Part shown: positions 13,510 through 26,000 of the stretch, piece by piece
Position numbering within the stretch: the first letter of the stretch is position 1
How the letters are laid out: each line of letters starts with the position of its first letter
Source of the DNA: Nemopilema nomurai
Lineage: Eukaryota > Cnidaria > Scyphozoa > Rhizostomeae > Rhizostomatidae
Assembly: GCA_003864495.1 (NCBI GenBank)
Contig: PEDN01001352.1
Location: 868,001-932,000, forward strand
Direction of reading: 5' to 3'
DNA length: 64,000 bases
Program-made: the position numbers and the translations under genes
Notes under the pieces: model-generated
What the model was told of the DNA's origin: nothing
Seen by the model: the letters and a program-made list of their open reading frames with translations, nothing else
Database searches by the model: none

Positions 13510-16500
13510 TTAGTTAGCGGCAAAGACGACTTGGTCCACCCATCTTCTAAGAACCTGGGTTCGAGCGTAGACGCCGTATTTGTTGCTTCGGCCACAGCCA
13601 ACGCCCCATGAAACGACACCCCACAAGAACCACGTGTCGTCTTTACGCTTGCAGACCAGAGGACCACCGCTGTCCCCCTGGCAAGCGTCAATACCGCCTG
13701 CAGCATAACCAGCGCAGATCATGTTGTTCGAGAACACGTGATGGGGGTAGGCAGCCTTGCAGACGGCGCGGTCCACAAGAGGGACTTTGGCTTGCTGCAA
13801 GATCTGAAAGCCAAAGCGATGTTGCGTTATTAAAGGCTGAATGACTTCATTCAAAGTAATCCTTTGGGCGCTACACGCTTTTTATAAGGAACCTACATGT
13901 AGAAGGCCGAAATAGTTAAAGAACTTATACTACTAAAAACTAAATCCCTAAGGAACTTTTCGATTTGAAAAATTTTTATAACTTCAAGCATCAAGAATTA
14001 AAAAGTCGGTTCAACTCATTTGCAGCCAATACTGGCATAGATTGTTTGTTATTCGTGTGTCAAGTGCTTCATTGAGTAGTTTCCGCATACGCTGTCTCGC
14101 CCCTCTCTCTATTAAGTGTTAAAACTTATTAATGTGCAGTGAAAATTAAGGAACACTTAAGGAACTTTTGGTACTAAAATCTGATGATTTGAGGTCAACG
14201 AATAAAGGAACTTTTGAAACTAGGCCTTGAGGAAGGTTCCTTATAAAAAGCGTGTGTACGGTTGAAATCACGAAAGGCATTCTTTACACAACACCTGCCT
14301 ATCTTGCCAGCTGTATACATGTTGGCATGTCCGTTTCCAAAACAACATTTTTAGGTAGCAAATATTTTTGCATAGTTTGTAAGCTACGTTTGTACAGAAT
14401 AGAGCAATAACCCAAATTAGAACAGGTTTGCATACCATCAATGACGGAAAAACACGTAGTATTAGTTTGAGGCAAGTGCAACTAGATGTCTTATCAATAA
14501 AGTTACAGTCAACTCAAAGATGAGTTGTAATTAGTTCACAATGGGGGCTCTAGTCACAAAATAACAGCAGAACAAAGGCAGAAACATTTTAGTTGAACTC
14601 CGTTAGCCGAGCCCCCTTAGACCCCATTAAAAGACACCCATGATATGATTATTATGGCTGCCTACTTTTAGATGATTCTCCAAAATCTAAAGATGTCGGT
14701 TTGTAGAGAGTGCGGGATGATAACCGACCCCAGTGAGATTGTCATGGTGTCCAGCCCACCCCGAGAAGATGCCCAAGACATTTTTGTCTGCGTTTCTTAC
14801 CTGAGGACCGCGTCCATACTGCTGAAGGAGACCCCAGCCAGCAACAGTACAGTTCGTACCAACCGGGAAGGTTGTGTTCTGGTCCGGTAGGCAGGCCGTC
14901 TTGACCCGGTCGTTGATGGTCGCCTTCTTCGACAGCTTGACCAGTGCCAGGTCGTTGTCATATGTTGTTGGGTTGTAGTCAGGGTGGAAGACCAAGTCGG
15001 CGATTGGGATTTTCTGCTCGTGTCCGGAATCTGTTTTCAAGTCATGCTCACCTGAGACGGGAATAATGCCAGAAAGGTTTGTTTACTGCGCTGTTATAGG
15101 CAAAATGCATGGTACTGAAAGGATGTTAACCACTCTAAAGGACTTATAGTTGGATATAAAAAGCTGGAGAGGAGTCACCAATACGATACAAAGGATGAGA
15201 GAATGAAACAAGTTTGGGTCAAGAAACTATTAAAGGTCAAGTTGTTAGGGTTTGGCTAAACTGAAAACCTGACAAACAGAAACAGGCTCTTGAAAGAAAC
15301 GTTGTCAAGGGCGTCTAGGATTCGTTGAAGTGTTCTCTGTGTGCATCGTTTCACCCACAAACAGTGGACCACATACACAATCTCGAATATTGATTCTTAA
15401 GCTGGTTGACTTACCCAGTGTTAGCCAATAATTATCCTTGTTCTGGTCGTCATAAAAACAGTGGGCGGCACTGAGAATCCATTCCTCTGTGAGAAGAGTT
15501 CCTCCGCACTGATGCCCTGGGTTCCCGTTGTTGTATTTATAGTCAAAAGTGACAATCCATGGCCAGTCACCCGGTTTGGAAGCTGTCCCTCCGACGATTC
15601 TCGTGTGGCCTGGTCCCTTTTTACCGCATCCAGGTTGGAGTGTGCCTTTAATAAATATAGCTGACTTTTCAGTGTACAGTTTAAATTTCGGCAGCAAAAG
15701 TTCTCTAAAAATTTCCCAGTTCTAAGTGATTATTCTAGAAGATCTGTCAAGTAGATTTAAATTTGATCAAAGTCTCAGGACTTCAGCTTATTTCACTGAT
15801 TCTCATCAAATTCGGAGCTCTTTTATGAAGTCAAAGCAATTTTGCTTCTAGCCTTGCGATACCACTCACCGAAAACTTTTATCTTTACCACCCTAGCTTC
15901 TTCGGAAAGCTCATTTGTTGATACAACTTAGGTATTTTTGAATTCTAAGAAAAGTTTATTTTCCGATTTTAGGTTATACTTAGTTGTCAAAGGTGTCAAA
16001 AACAATACACTAGACAATAGCTTTGCTGTGAATCATATTCAAACAGTGTTCCTGTTTTGGCGGGACTTTGAAAATGGCGTGAGCATAAAAGTGGATTCTA
16101 GTAGAACCAACATGTTTCTTCCTAATTTGCTAGAGATTCAATGGAAAACATAATAAAAAGTTTGCAAAACTGAAGCACCTGCTGTAACTACAAAAGTAAG
16201 CGAACGTTCAAAAGGTTGACGAGCAACTGTAAGTTTTTTCCCGCTAGTCATTTGCTTTACGTTGTGAGATTTTATTGGGCCTAAAATTGCTACCCACATT
16301 ACGTAGAACTGAAATGCACGCTACTGATTATTATGTTTGCAATTGGCTCAACGTAAGTGAAAGATATGAAATCGTAGCAAAGAAATACTATCGCATCTTA
16401 TTGTGCCTTTCGGAATTTCTACAGGCTAGTCCAGTTAGGCATTATCGAAAAAGATTCTGACGACCTCATTGTATTTTTTCAAAGATGAGAACCTAATGTT

Positions 16501-19338
16501 ATTGAAAACAAATAGATTTCTTCTTATTTCAAGTTTTGTGACATGCTCGCAAACGATATTAAACACAGATGGTAGTCAAGAAATTACAAATATCTTAATT
16601 TTTACTTCAAAACATGTTCTGAGCATTGCTTTGGTAAATCTCGTTACGCATTGATGATTTTACACTGTGTCTTCGAGGTTGCATTTTTAGGCCATGTTTG
16701 TATTTTTTGAAGAGCCCTTATTCAGGGCAAGTTATTTGCATTTGAAAGTGTGGGGGGGGGGGGTAATGTGAAGATTATAGAAAAGTTCAGTAGAGACAGT
16801 CACCATTAAATGTTTCAGTTATAAAATCATAGTCAAGAACCTACTAAGCAAAATAGATTACAGAATATTTGCACCCCTTATAATAAACTTTCTTTCTATT
16901 TCTCTAAACATGGCCTTGAAAAAGATTCTGCTCTACAAAAAAGTGAAAGGGGCATGATTACCCAGCCCCCCGGTTTTCGCAGGCCATGCTGTATAAGTTT
17001 GTTTCTTTGCTTTGCTTATTCATCACGTTTGCGAATCTTATCGAAGCATTTGATCAGAATGACGGGGAACCCACCTGATTTGCTTGGCAGTGTCCAGAAC
17101 TTTGTGGTAACTGGCTTCGTAGTTGGAGGTGGTAGAGTAGTAATGTCTACAAGCCAACAAAATTGAGACGTATTTACAAGCACGTTATTTGAAAAGTTCC
17201 AATTCGAGTTGGTGGTTCATATGTGGATAAGTCTTTGTTCCATTTTAACATTCTTTTATATACTACAGTTGGAGACAGGATTCGTAGAAGAATACACATG
17301 ATTAGGTGCAAGAGCTACTACTGTTAAGCTTGAAATACGTTTCTATGGGTTTGATGCCCTTTCTCTTGCCAAATACATATTATTTATTTTTTCGTGTGAA
17401 AACTTTGTTAGAATGCACTCGGAGGTCAGAGAGGTAGGAAATACGTGAACATTGATTAAGTATAAGAGTTTCTAATTTGCAGCTTCATCATCTTATCTGA
17501 TGAAGGAGAGCCATTACAGGGGCTCTCGGCCTAAGAGACAAGTTGTTTAGCTACTCACGACAAAAGTTGCATGTTCGCTTGCAATGCTGTTGCAGATAGG
17601 ACACGTAATTAGGATCTCTGCAATAGTCCTTGTATGACGAACAGTATGAAGACGCGTCCATGCAGTCTGGGTACGGGTCCTGCGTAGTAGGCACTGGTGG
17701 TGGAGCTGCAAGTTATAAAAAATGCTGCATGGATTGTTTGATAAATGCTACTAATTCCTGAGAATGTACCAATTACGAAATTTGATATATTCCTTTGCTT
17801 AAGAGACTTTTTTCGAGCCCAGCCTTGTTGGGTTCATTTCCATTACATGCAAGTAGCTAATCACGAACGAGAATAGCTGAAACAAATTGAAATGCAAAGT
17901 CAATGAGATTGCTTTGGTTTTAGTATTGATAGGAACGTCTTGAAAAGGGGCTTTCCAAGCATAGTAGAGAAGCATGTTATGGAAATTAAGAAAAGAAAGT
18001 CGGAAGGGATCAATGTTTGGCAATATCCAAAAGCTACATAACTGATATGCAGTTTTGAAGTAAAGTCAGGCTTCAATCAAAACCTGTACTTCGAGTTCAG
18101 CATATGGTTGCTTTTAAAGTAAAAACAAATGGCGAAAGGCCTAGGCAACCTAAAGATTTTCGACTATTTCTTCTACGATTTTAGCTTGGTTGCAACTAGA
18201 TAAAAGCTCCAAAATATAACGCAAGTTTTTGCAAGATATTTTCAACTCCAGTGGAGATCAACGCAAAAATAATACCATTAGATTTCTATTTGAGAAGTTT
18301 GAGACTTAGATGATATGATCTGAACAAATCATAAAGCATTAGCTTCACAGCGAAAAACATGACCAATCTCGCCTTTTACGGAGTTAATCAGAGCTTTCCC
18401 ATAAGCAATGAAAAAGACGAACCGTCTCTTTCAGTAGGATGTTTAAAGTCATCCATAATGCATAGGTAAACGATTGATGAGCGTAACACGTGCACAAACG
18501 CCTTCTTGCACGATGATGTTGCTAGAAGTATATTTGTCTTGTGACATTGTGGTTTATACTGTCGCAAAGACTCACCGACAACGCACAGTCCACACGACTT
18601 GGCACAATTCTTTTGCATGTATGAAAACCAGGGTGACGAACGATCACAAAATCCCATTGTTCTCCATCCATCGCAGTAAGACGTGCTGTCTATGCAGGAT
18701 CCTTTGGGAGAAACGAACCATCGCATGCTACTTAAAGTCGTAAGACATAGATTTCAAAGTCTTTACATCGTTGCAGCACAAGCTGGTAGTTACAAAACAG
18801 AATGAATTGCCAGTTAACTAGGAACTTTCTTGTTTTGAGAAATTGTTCGCTTAATTTATCAACAAACATGGCTCATTTCTTCTCTCAAGTCCATCACAGT
18901 TTATTGTTAGGTGTAGTAAACCTATTAGAAATAATACAGATTAATACTTGAACGTCTGTTCCAGTCATTAGGATTTCAGCTGCCTTAAATATTGAAAATG
19001 TGTCCTATTCTGTTTAGCATTGACTCTTTTCTATATAATTATAATTTCCTCTCATTAATAAAGCTTTGCTTTAAATTCTCATCAGTTACGAACTTTCTCT
19101 GATAAGCTGTTTTATGAAAGTGTCTGATTTAAAGAACCAAAGTCAGTTCAGAGTAATACAGTAGTGTCATTCTTAATACATGTCATAAAAAAGGAACCCA
19201 CTAAGATTGACATAAGATTGGAAATTCAGTCTTTGACCTTAGCGATATCAAGCGAGAAGACAGCTTCCCGTATTACTCACCATAGGCACCCGGCATAAAG
19301 CCAAGAAGAGTCACAAACAGAATCATCAAAGACGCCAT
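13510..19338 (-). CDS. Secreted ShKT-ShKT-trypsin serine protease, complete, 6 exons
   Basis: Minus-strand exons in gene order: 19338-19281, 18701-18576, 17705-17559, 15645-15415, 15051-14801, 13803-13510. They total 1107 nt (368 aa). The N-terminus is a hydrophobic signal peptide ([20 protein letters not shown]). Two six-Cys ShKT domains follow, one per exon, at about residues 20-60 and 70-110, with a Pro/Thr linker between them. An S1 trypsin domain begins at RIVGG, the zymogen cleavage site. The triad is visible: His in SAAHC, Asp in YDNDLALV, Ser in GDSGGP. Asp lies six residues before the catalytic Ser (DACQGDS), the trypsin-type specificity position, so cleavage after Lys/Arg is inferred. 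The second exon starts at an internal AG giving GSCID; the ATG 26 nt further upstream does not fit the phase from the signal-peptide exon. Such fusions are known in cnidarian digestive cells and venom secretions; which applies here is unknown. Confidence 0.93.
15646..17558. other. Large intron of the protease gene
   Basis: A 1.9-kb intron between the second ShKT exon and the first trypsin exon. Apart from a G run at 16752-16763 I see no gene, repeat or conserved element. Confidence 0.5.
17559..17705 (-). other. Exon encoding ShKT domain 2
   Basis: A 147-nt symmetrical phase-1 exon with a [10 protein letters not shown] linker and six cysteines (PDCMD ... RTCNFC). It also has Ser-Tyr at the dyad position. 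Phase and size match the first ShKT exon, consistent with exon duplication. Confidence 0.85.
18576..18701 (-). other. Exon encoding ShKT domain 1
   Basis: A 126-nt symmetrical phase-1 exon with six cysteines in ShKT spacing (GSCID ... KSCGLC). At the place where channel-blocking ShK peptides carry a Lys-Tyr pair, this domain has Ser-Tyr, so potassium-channel block is not supported. A role as a binding or targeting module for the protease is more likely (inference). Confidence 0.85.
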
Positions 19339-20412
19339 CTTCAAAGTTCTGCTTCGTCTGACGTGAGCACTGCGAATATAGATTTGCTGCGTAGTACCAA
19401 GGCTTGATGCTGTTATTAAGTGCATTCAGGACTTGTTTGCGCATCTGCATTTGAAATGGACTCATTTAGAAAAACGCAATCAACATTAGCAAAGCTGTTA
19501 CTATAAAGGAACAAAATCCCCTAAAGAATTAATTCATAGATTTAGAAGTACTTGCTTATGTCACTGGACTCCATAGAGATGAATTTTAGATTAAATACAC
19601 ACTTGACGTTGGTCGTTTTACGCGACGGAAGCGCAAGCTCCTGGCAACTGCACTGACTTAAAAAAACGCCGCTGTAAATGCAAACATTATAAAGAATATT
19701 TTGAATATTCCAATCAAATATTTTCTTGTATTTCATAAAACTGAAAGGCGATTGAAGTTTTGTGCCGCGCATGTCATTGTCCCTATTACATGGAAAAGCG
19801 CCGATTAGCTTGATTACATGCACCAATGAAGAGACATCAAGTTTTGATGGGAGGAAACATCGCGAGTGATACCAGCAGCCTCGAAGCAAAGTGTCACGTG
19901 ATTGTCCACGTCGTAACGTTCTTAGTAGAGCTACGCGACCCTGCGAAAAGTAAGATGATGAGTGGAAGAAAGGAAGGGTTTCAATGGGAGAAGAACTGGG
20001 AGAAGAACTGGGAGAAGTAGCTGGAGAGTGGTAATGGAGTTGCTAAGTTAATAATCACGAATTTGTATGACGATTCATTACAACCTCCATTTGCATAGGT
20101 TTCACAAATGGAATCCGATTGATAATTGTCTGTCGGTATAAATTGGGAAGAGGGGGTACGACAATCTCTTAATTTGATAAAAAGTATACTCAAGCAGATT
20201 TCTTGCTGAGAGGTTTGTGTTCCTTCAACAAATGGGTCTTTCGAAACCTATTTTGGCTTATTTAATAACACGACAGAGCTCAAAATTTAGCTTGACATTT
20301 GTCAGCATGACAACCCTACTGCATTAGCTCCACTGCAACAATCCCATTATAACCATCCCACAACAATCCCTTTACTTGATTTGTTGGACGAGATTTAACT
20401 AGCAAACTTCTT
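19339..20412. other. Upstream region of the protease gene
   Basis: Non-coding. It probably includes the 5' UTR and promoter of the minus-strand protease. A small triplication of GGGAGAAGAACT lies near 19986-20020. Nothing else is supported. Confidence 0.4.
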
Positions 20413-20783
20413 GCACCATCTGTGCAATTTGATACGGTTGATCAATTCAACCATCGCTATTGAAATCACGGCCCTGACTTCGAGTCAAAAGACAATTGTT
20501 TGATTGAGCCTTCCATTGTCTTGAACCCGTTTTGGGACTAATGTGTACCGAGATATTGGAGCTGTCCCTTTGGCCTCTAGTTGATGTCAATAGACGCAAG
20601 AAAATCTTCCGGTTTCATAAAACACTGATTCAAACCAAGCCTTTTCATTTCCCCAGTGTCTAATTTCCTTCATTATGACACTGTTCTGATACTTGACCAA
20701 GATCCTAAGAACACTTTGCGGAGCTTTGTGGATGAAATCCAGACCTTGAGACCTCGATTCACGTAATTTCATCCGAGATATGT
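20413..20783. repeat. Duplicated ~370-bp segment, copy A
   Basis: This block is nearly identical to 30601-30974 by eye, with scattered substitutions, and lies in the same orientation. Both copies sit upstream of an EMI/EGF gene copy, so they look like the left edge of the large tandem duplication. Short ORFs in it are not conserved in reading frame as protein. Confidence 0.85.
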
Positions 20784-22480
20784 TGACCACGAGGGAAGCA
20801 AGGTCATTAGATTGTTACGCCTCAAAGATGCTGAAGTTTAAAAGTTACGCTAGAATAACCTAAGGCTTAAAAATGGATATGCTAGAAACATACGTAGAAG
20901 TGTTTACAAATGGGGGGGGGGGGGGGGGGCGCAGTAGAAATAACACAATCTCTGTTTTCCTTCTTGCGCTTGTCTTATTTACGAAAGACTCACATCCAAA
21001 TGTCTCAACATGTTAAATTAGTTATTCCTGATATCCTGTACCTTACGCCTAATTGTCAAACTTGTTCTTGAAAGCAAGCTACTTCTTCGCAGTATAGCTA
21101 CTTCATCAAATGTTCTATCATCCATGAGGGAGGACCTTACTTTCGTATGAAAGATATGCCAGCTCGCATTCTCCTGTTGTCTTCATTGAGCGCGCATTCG
21201 CGCCTGGTAGATCCAGCTGTGATAGCAACACTGTCAGAACTGAAGCGTCTAACTTTCTACCCAAAATGTGTTGCTGGGTAAACGTCTAGCCACTGCTGAT
21301 TGGGAGAAACTTTGCTGTCGAAGAAAGATGGATCAGAAGAACGCGGGGCTTTGGATGAGACAGCCCTTTCAGCTGGAATTACATTTTCAACACTCAATTG
21401 AAAATGCACCTGTTGATCCAAAAATTTGAGGCTGAGAATCGGCATCATCACCGGAAATTTTAGTTTCATTGTCATGGTTTAGTTTCACGTTTCGTAAAGT
21501 ATTTCAATAAGCTAGACATTTCTTCAGAAGTTGGAAAAGCATAATTGGAAATACGGCCAATGATGTATGTTTAACAGCCACAGTGTTTCTGCCGTTGCCT
21601 CTCCTGCTAGTTCCTTTTTCGAAAGCATAGCAACAGCAATCGTGTATTGTCATTAATCTAGTCTCGGTCATCTGTCTTATGGTAGCATGATCGAAACACC
21701 GGAAAACCAGTCATAGTGAGCTCGCTTGCCAATATTCTTAAGCCTAGCACTTAATAACCAAAATACTTCAAGGGCTGAAATGAGCAATTTGGGCGAGAAC
21801 TTTTAATGCCTTATCAAAGCATTTCTGTGGCATTGAAAAATGAAACTTAACACAAACTACGCCAACGCAGTTGAAAGAAAACGACAGACTCTGCCACTGG
21901 CTATAATTTGGAATACACACTGTATTTTATTTTGCACAGGGGGGGGGCACAGAGTCCAAAGTCCAGGGGCAAGGCCCCCCTCAGGCCCCCACAGATATGG
22001 GCTTGCTGTAAGAAATTCGAAAAGGAATCGTGAAACACCTATATAAACTCAAGCTTGTAGTACACATCTGTAAAATTTTCCGACCGTAATAAAATTCAAT
22101 GACCAGAACTAATTCTTTGTTTTAAGCTGAATAAAAGTGGACCAGCATTCGATTCAGCTGCAGTATGTCTCGTTTATTTGGTAACGTCGCTTTGAAATAA
22201 ATTTTATGACGGAAAAACACACTATTTGTCATTAGAATAAAGTCTATAGTAATATCGAGGCTCCAAATTGCTAAAACCTAAGAATAATGCCAGGCTCAAC
22301 CTTCATCAAGACTATTTCATTTTTTCTCTTAATTTCTCTTAATTTGAGTTTTCCTCAAAAGCAAAACAACTATCGCTTATGGCAAATTTACACCTTGTGC
22401 TGGGCAAGAATGACAATCTAAGGCTCAAAATTGAAAATTGTAAAAAATATTGCGGATCGGCAAAATTTAGGTATTCTTTA
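20784..22480. other. Non-coding region upstream of copy A
   Basis: Contains an 18-G run at 20912-20929 and a short C/G-rich patch near 21940-21990. A 72-codon minus-strand ORF at 21257-21475 has no recognisable domain and was not accepted. No gene is supported. Confidence 0.4.
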
Positions 22481-23088
22481 TAAAAAAAGTGTTTAGGTCT
22501 TGCTTCCATTCAACAAAAAGTTGAGAAATTTTGGCTATTGATATAGATAATCAAAAAATCGTTAATAAATCAGGCAATAAATTACCAATCAAAACTTATC
22601 TATTTTGGCATATGCTTGGTTTCTAGTGAGATGAGCTTTAAATATCTGCTAATCCACTGCATAGCATGGCAAAGTTCAGAAATTTAATGTTTCATATTTT
22701 TCGTCTTTGACTTTCATAGACAAAAAACGTGCTGTGTGCGGTAAACAAATATTTTTCGAATTAAAAACTGGAATGCCTCGACGATCAAAATCTGAAGTGT
22801 GCGATGAATCAGAAAATTAGCCAAACATTCTTTGCCAATTTGCACCTGTAAATTGAAGTCTATATTGTGGTTCTGGTTTTGACGTCAATTGCAAAACTTC
22901 CTACTTCTATGATGTAAAAGATTCCTATTTACTTGTTGTTGCTTCTGCGATGAAATGACGTCATTTGCTTCCGCTCTCGATAGCATGAAAAGAAGGCGAC
23001 TGACTGTTTTCGAATATTTGTCAATTTTTGTCATTCGAACAACGTGCGTTCGTTCTGGCTTTGGAGAACACCAGGGACTCAAGGCAAG

Positions 23089-26000
23089 ATGAAGGTCATC
23101 GGCCTGGCTACTTTCTTGATTTTTCTGCTTCACGATGAAAGAACGACAGCATCGAGCCTCGATCCAAGAGGGTAAGTTCATGCTTGAATAATTTTGCCAA
23201 TGATCTGATTTGGATGGTGCGTCTATTAATGGGGAAACAGCAATGTTTTTCTCAGGGCTTTTAAAGTGCACATCGACCAAAATTCTATTTGATTTTCTGG
23301 GAGAACATGTCAATTAAAGGTGTCTTAGTGAAAAATTCTTTCATCGCACAATGGGCGTTTCCCAAGCTTTTTTTCAGCCAATTTGATTCACGACTGTGCT
23401 CTTGGGGACTGGGAACTGATTACGTCAACCCAGGAGCACATAGGAGAGGAATATCAAGATAAACACCTCATGATGCACTGGAATACCGACAATAACGCGC
23501 CGTTTACGAAACAGTGATTCGGATTCATCTAAAATGAAGCTACAGCTGCAACTTATTCTCAGGAAGATGTAACTTCTACTTAATCAAAAAAAACTAACGA
23601 ACGACCCGTGCTCGAGCAACGTAGGTAGGGCTTCAGATGGTGAACTCGCGGTAGGTCTGCTTACGTTTGTGCCTACAACCCTCAGGTCACAAAATTCGAA
23701 CGAGAATATTGCACAACATGTACCATGTGTCACGCATGGCCAAAAACGTTACCTGAACGATTCAAAGAGAAGGTGGAACTTTCAGGGTGGTAATTGTTTT
23801 GTTTATTTGATAAGATTGCTTTTAGCTGGACTGATCTATTTTGTCTCCCTTTTACTATTGAATAATAAGCTTTTTTAATGGCATGATAAATTTAACACCC
23901 TGTCTAACACCCTGCGCTTGTTTTGCGAGATAGATCGTTTGAATCCGGTAACGTTTAGCTCGTGTTAGCTCAAAATCCGTTAAACCAGGTAACTGATAAC
24001 TGAGTACAAAAACAGCTTTTTATAAGGAATCATGAATGACTTATCAGGGTGCAAACAGGCTCTATATTAAAATTGCCTGCTGCAATGGTGCCAAAGCAGC
24101 TGTTTCGGCAGACTCGTCACTAGAGTTGATAAAACTGAATGTGTCAGAAAAACACAACAGACTGGATCTACTTTCAGTTAGAAAACAAATGTTCTAATCT
24201 TAAAGGGCCTCTAGGAAAATTTAACTTGTGTTATTTACTCGAAGGTTGGTGCTTTAGATAATAATGATAAACGAACTCAAGGGACCTAAAGCCTATATGC
24301 AGTATCAATCCAAATAAACTGTATTTTGCCGATTGGCATTTGATTCTCAGTATATCCTATTTATCTGCCTCTGTCAAGCAGGACTTGTAGTCTTTCTCAA
24401 TTGCTGCAAAAATAAACATTTCCTTTAGGTAAGTGCGCGGTCCAAAAGTTATTTTAGGGCTCCGCCCAAAACATCCACTACTGTTTTTGACGATACAGTA
24501 AAGAAAATAATTCCTCTACCCTTCTGTGTGTATATACAGCAACAAGAAAACAATTTCGCTTTTTGAATATAGAAAGGCATATTGTGGATATGAGGAGGAT
24601 GAAGAAGACCCAGCAAGAAGCTGCATTTTCAAGAAAAATTTGGGCCGTAGACAATGATGTTGTTTCATTGGAACGTTACCTTTTCCTGCACATTTGCTTC
24701 CACCTTTGTTTCGTTTTTGTTTGATTTGGCCTGTGATTAGAAAAAATACTTTATGCGAAATGAGATTGTAGTTGCAAAATTGCAGCTGGTGTCGTCTTCT
24801 GGTTTTCAAGCACCAGCATTAGCTCTCAGGAATCAGCTAGCCTTTTTGTTTCCTAATGAGCTTCAAACAGCAGTATAAAAGCAAAGATCATTGTTTAGAT
24901 GTAGATTTGCAAACCTCGTTTTGTTTTCGATGTCAGGAACATTGTTAAAAAGTGAGGAGGAACGGGTAAGAACACGGAAGGTGTGTTCAGATTGATAGCT
25001 GATCTTGATGGGAGTAGCTATCAACATGAAACAAGTGACTAAATTTTTTTTGGGTGGGGGGTGCGTAGAATGATGAAAATTCCAACTTTACCTGGGGTTT
25101 TCTTGAGCTGTAAATCTACTGTAAATCTGGAAATTACTTGGAAGTAGCCGTAGTTCCAGATTCGTAGTTGCTTTATCCTTACCATCATTATAATAACAAC
25201 AACTAGTCTTAAGCAGAAAAAACTAGTTCGGTGAAGGAAATTTTTAAATTTAGATTACCGTGTTGGAAGTTTTAAATAGAAAAATCCTCGTTTTAATTTT
25301 GTATTGCTTTACTGTTGTTTTATGGAATGTTTTTTCAATTGTTGTTAATTAATCGGAAAAGAAGAACTCAAAACGATGATCACAACTTCCATGTAAAGAA
25401 AAGAACTACAAATCTCTCGGGTGTGATCCAATCTTTACTTGTTTCTTCATCTTACAAATTACATTCTTTATGCGGCCCTGTAGTCTAGAGGGAGGGTTGG
25501 AGTTGACTATAACGCCGCTTTTTGGGGTTGCTCCGCTGTAGTCTAGGACAGCTAAAACTTTTTTCAGTATTTTGCAGGAAGAATGTATGCAGCGGATCAT
25601 TCACCTACAATACTTATCACACGGTTGCCAAGCAGAAAGTTCAATACCACTCTTACAGAGCATGCTGTAGTAAGGCATTGTGGATATGCTTTAAAAGATG
25701 CACTAGATACTGGTATTGGTTTTTTAATACTTATTGAAGGCTCCTTTGAAGACTAATTGTCCTGTGTAATGGTTATCATAGACTCATTTATTTTTGAAAT
25801 TTCCCTTCCTGTTTTTAGCTTGACGCCAATTTTCTTCCTTCTTCAATGTCATCTTGACCTAAATGAAGATTGTCTTTGCCAGTCTTCAACTTTTTGCTTA
25901 TTAAACTTTATATTGTTCCCATTGTTGTCATAGATTTATTGCCCAAATTTTAATGAATATATCAAAATCTTTTGAAGGACCAGCTTAGTTACATATTACG

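Noticed and set aside
21257..21475. 72-codon minus-strand ORF with an acceptable start
   Set aside because: No recognisable domain, no neighbouring exons in phase and no duplicate in unit B. Not enough to support a gene.
22885..23313. 142-codon minus-strand ORF, with a related ORF at 32271-32549
   Set aside because: Both are antisense shadows of the duplicated signal-peptide exon and its flanks. The resemblance comes from the DNA duplication, and there is no domain or consistent codon pattern.
25578..25712. An alternative reading frame of EMI exon 1 beginning [18 protein letters not shown], also open in copy B
   Set aside because: In that frame the next exon gives a stop at once (GCT TAG). 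The other frame follows the signal-peptide exon in phase and gives a clear EMI domain.
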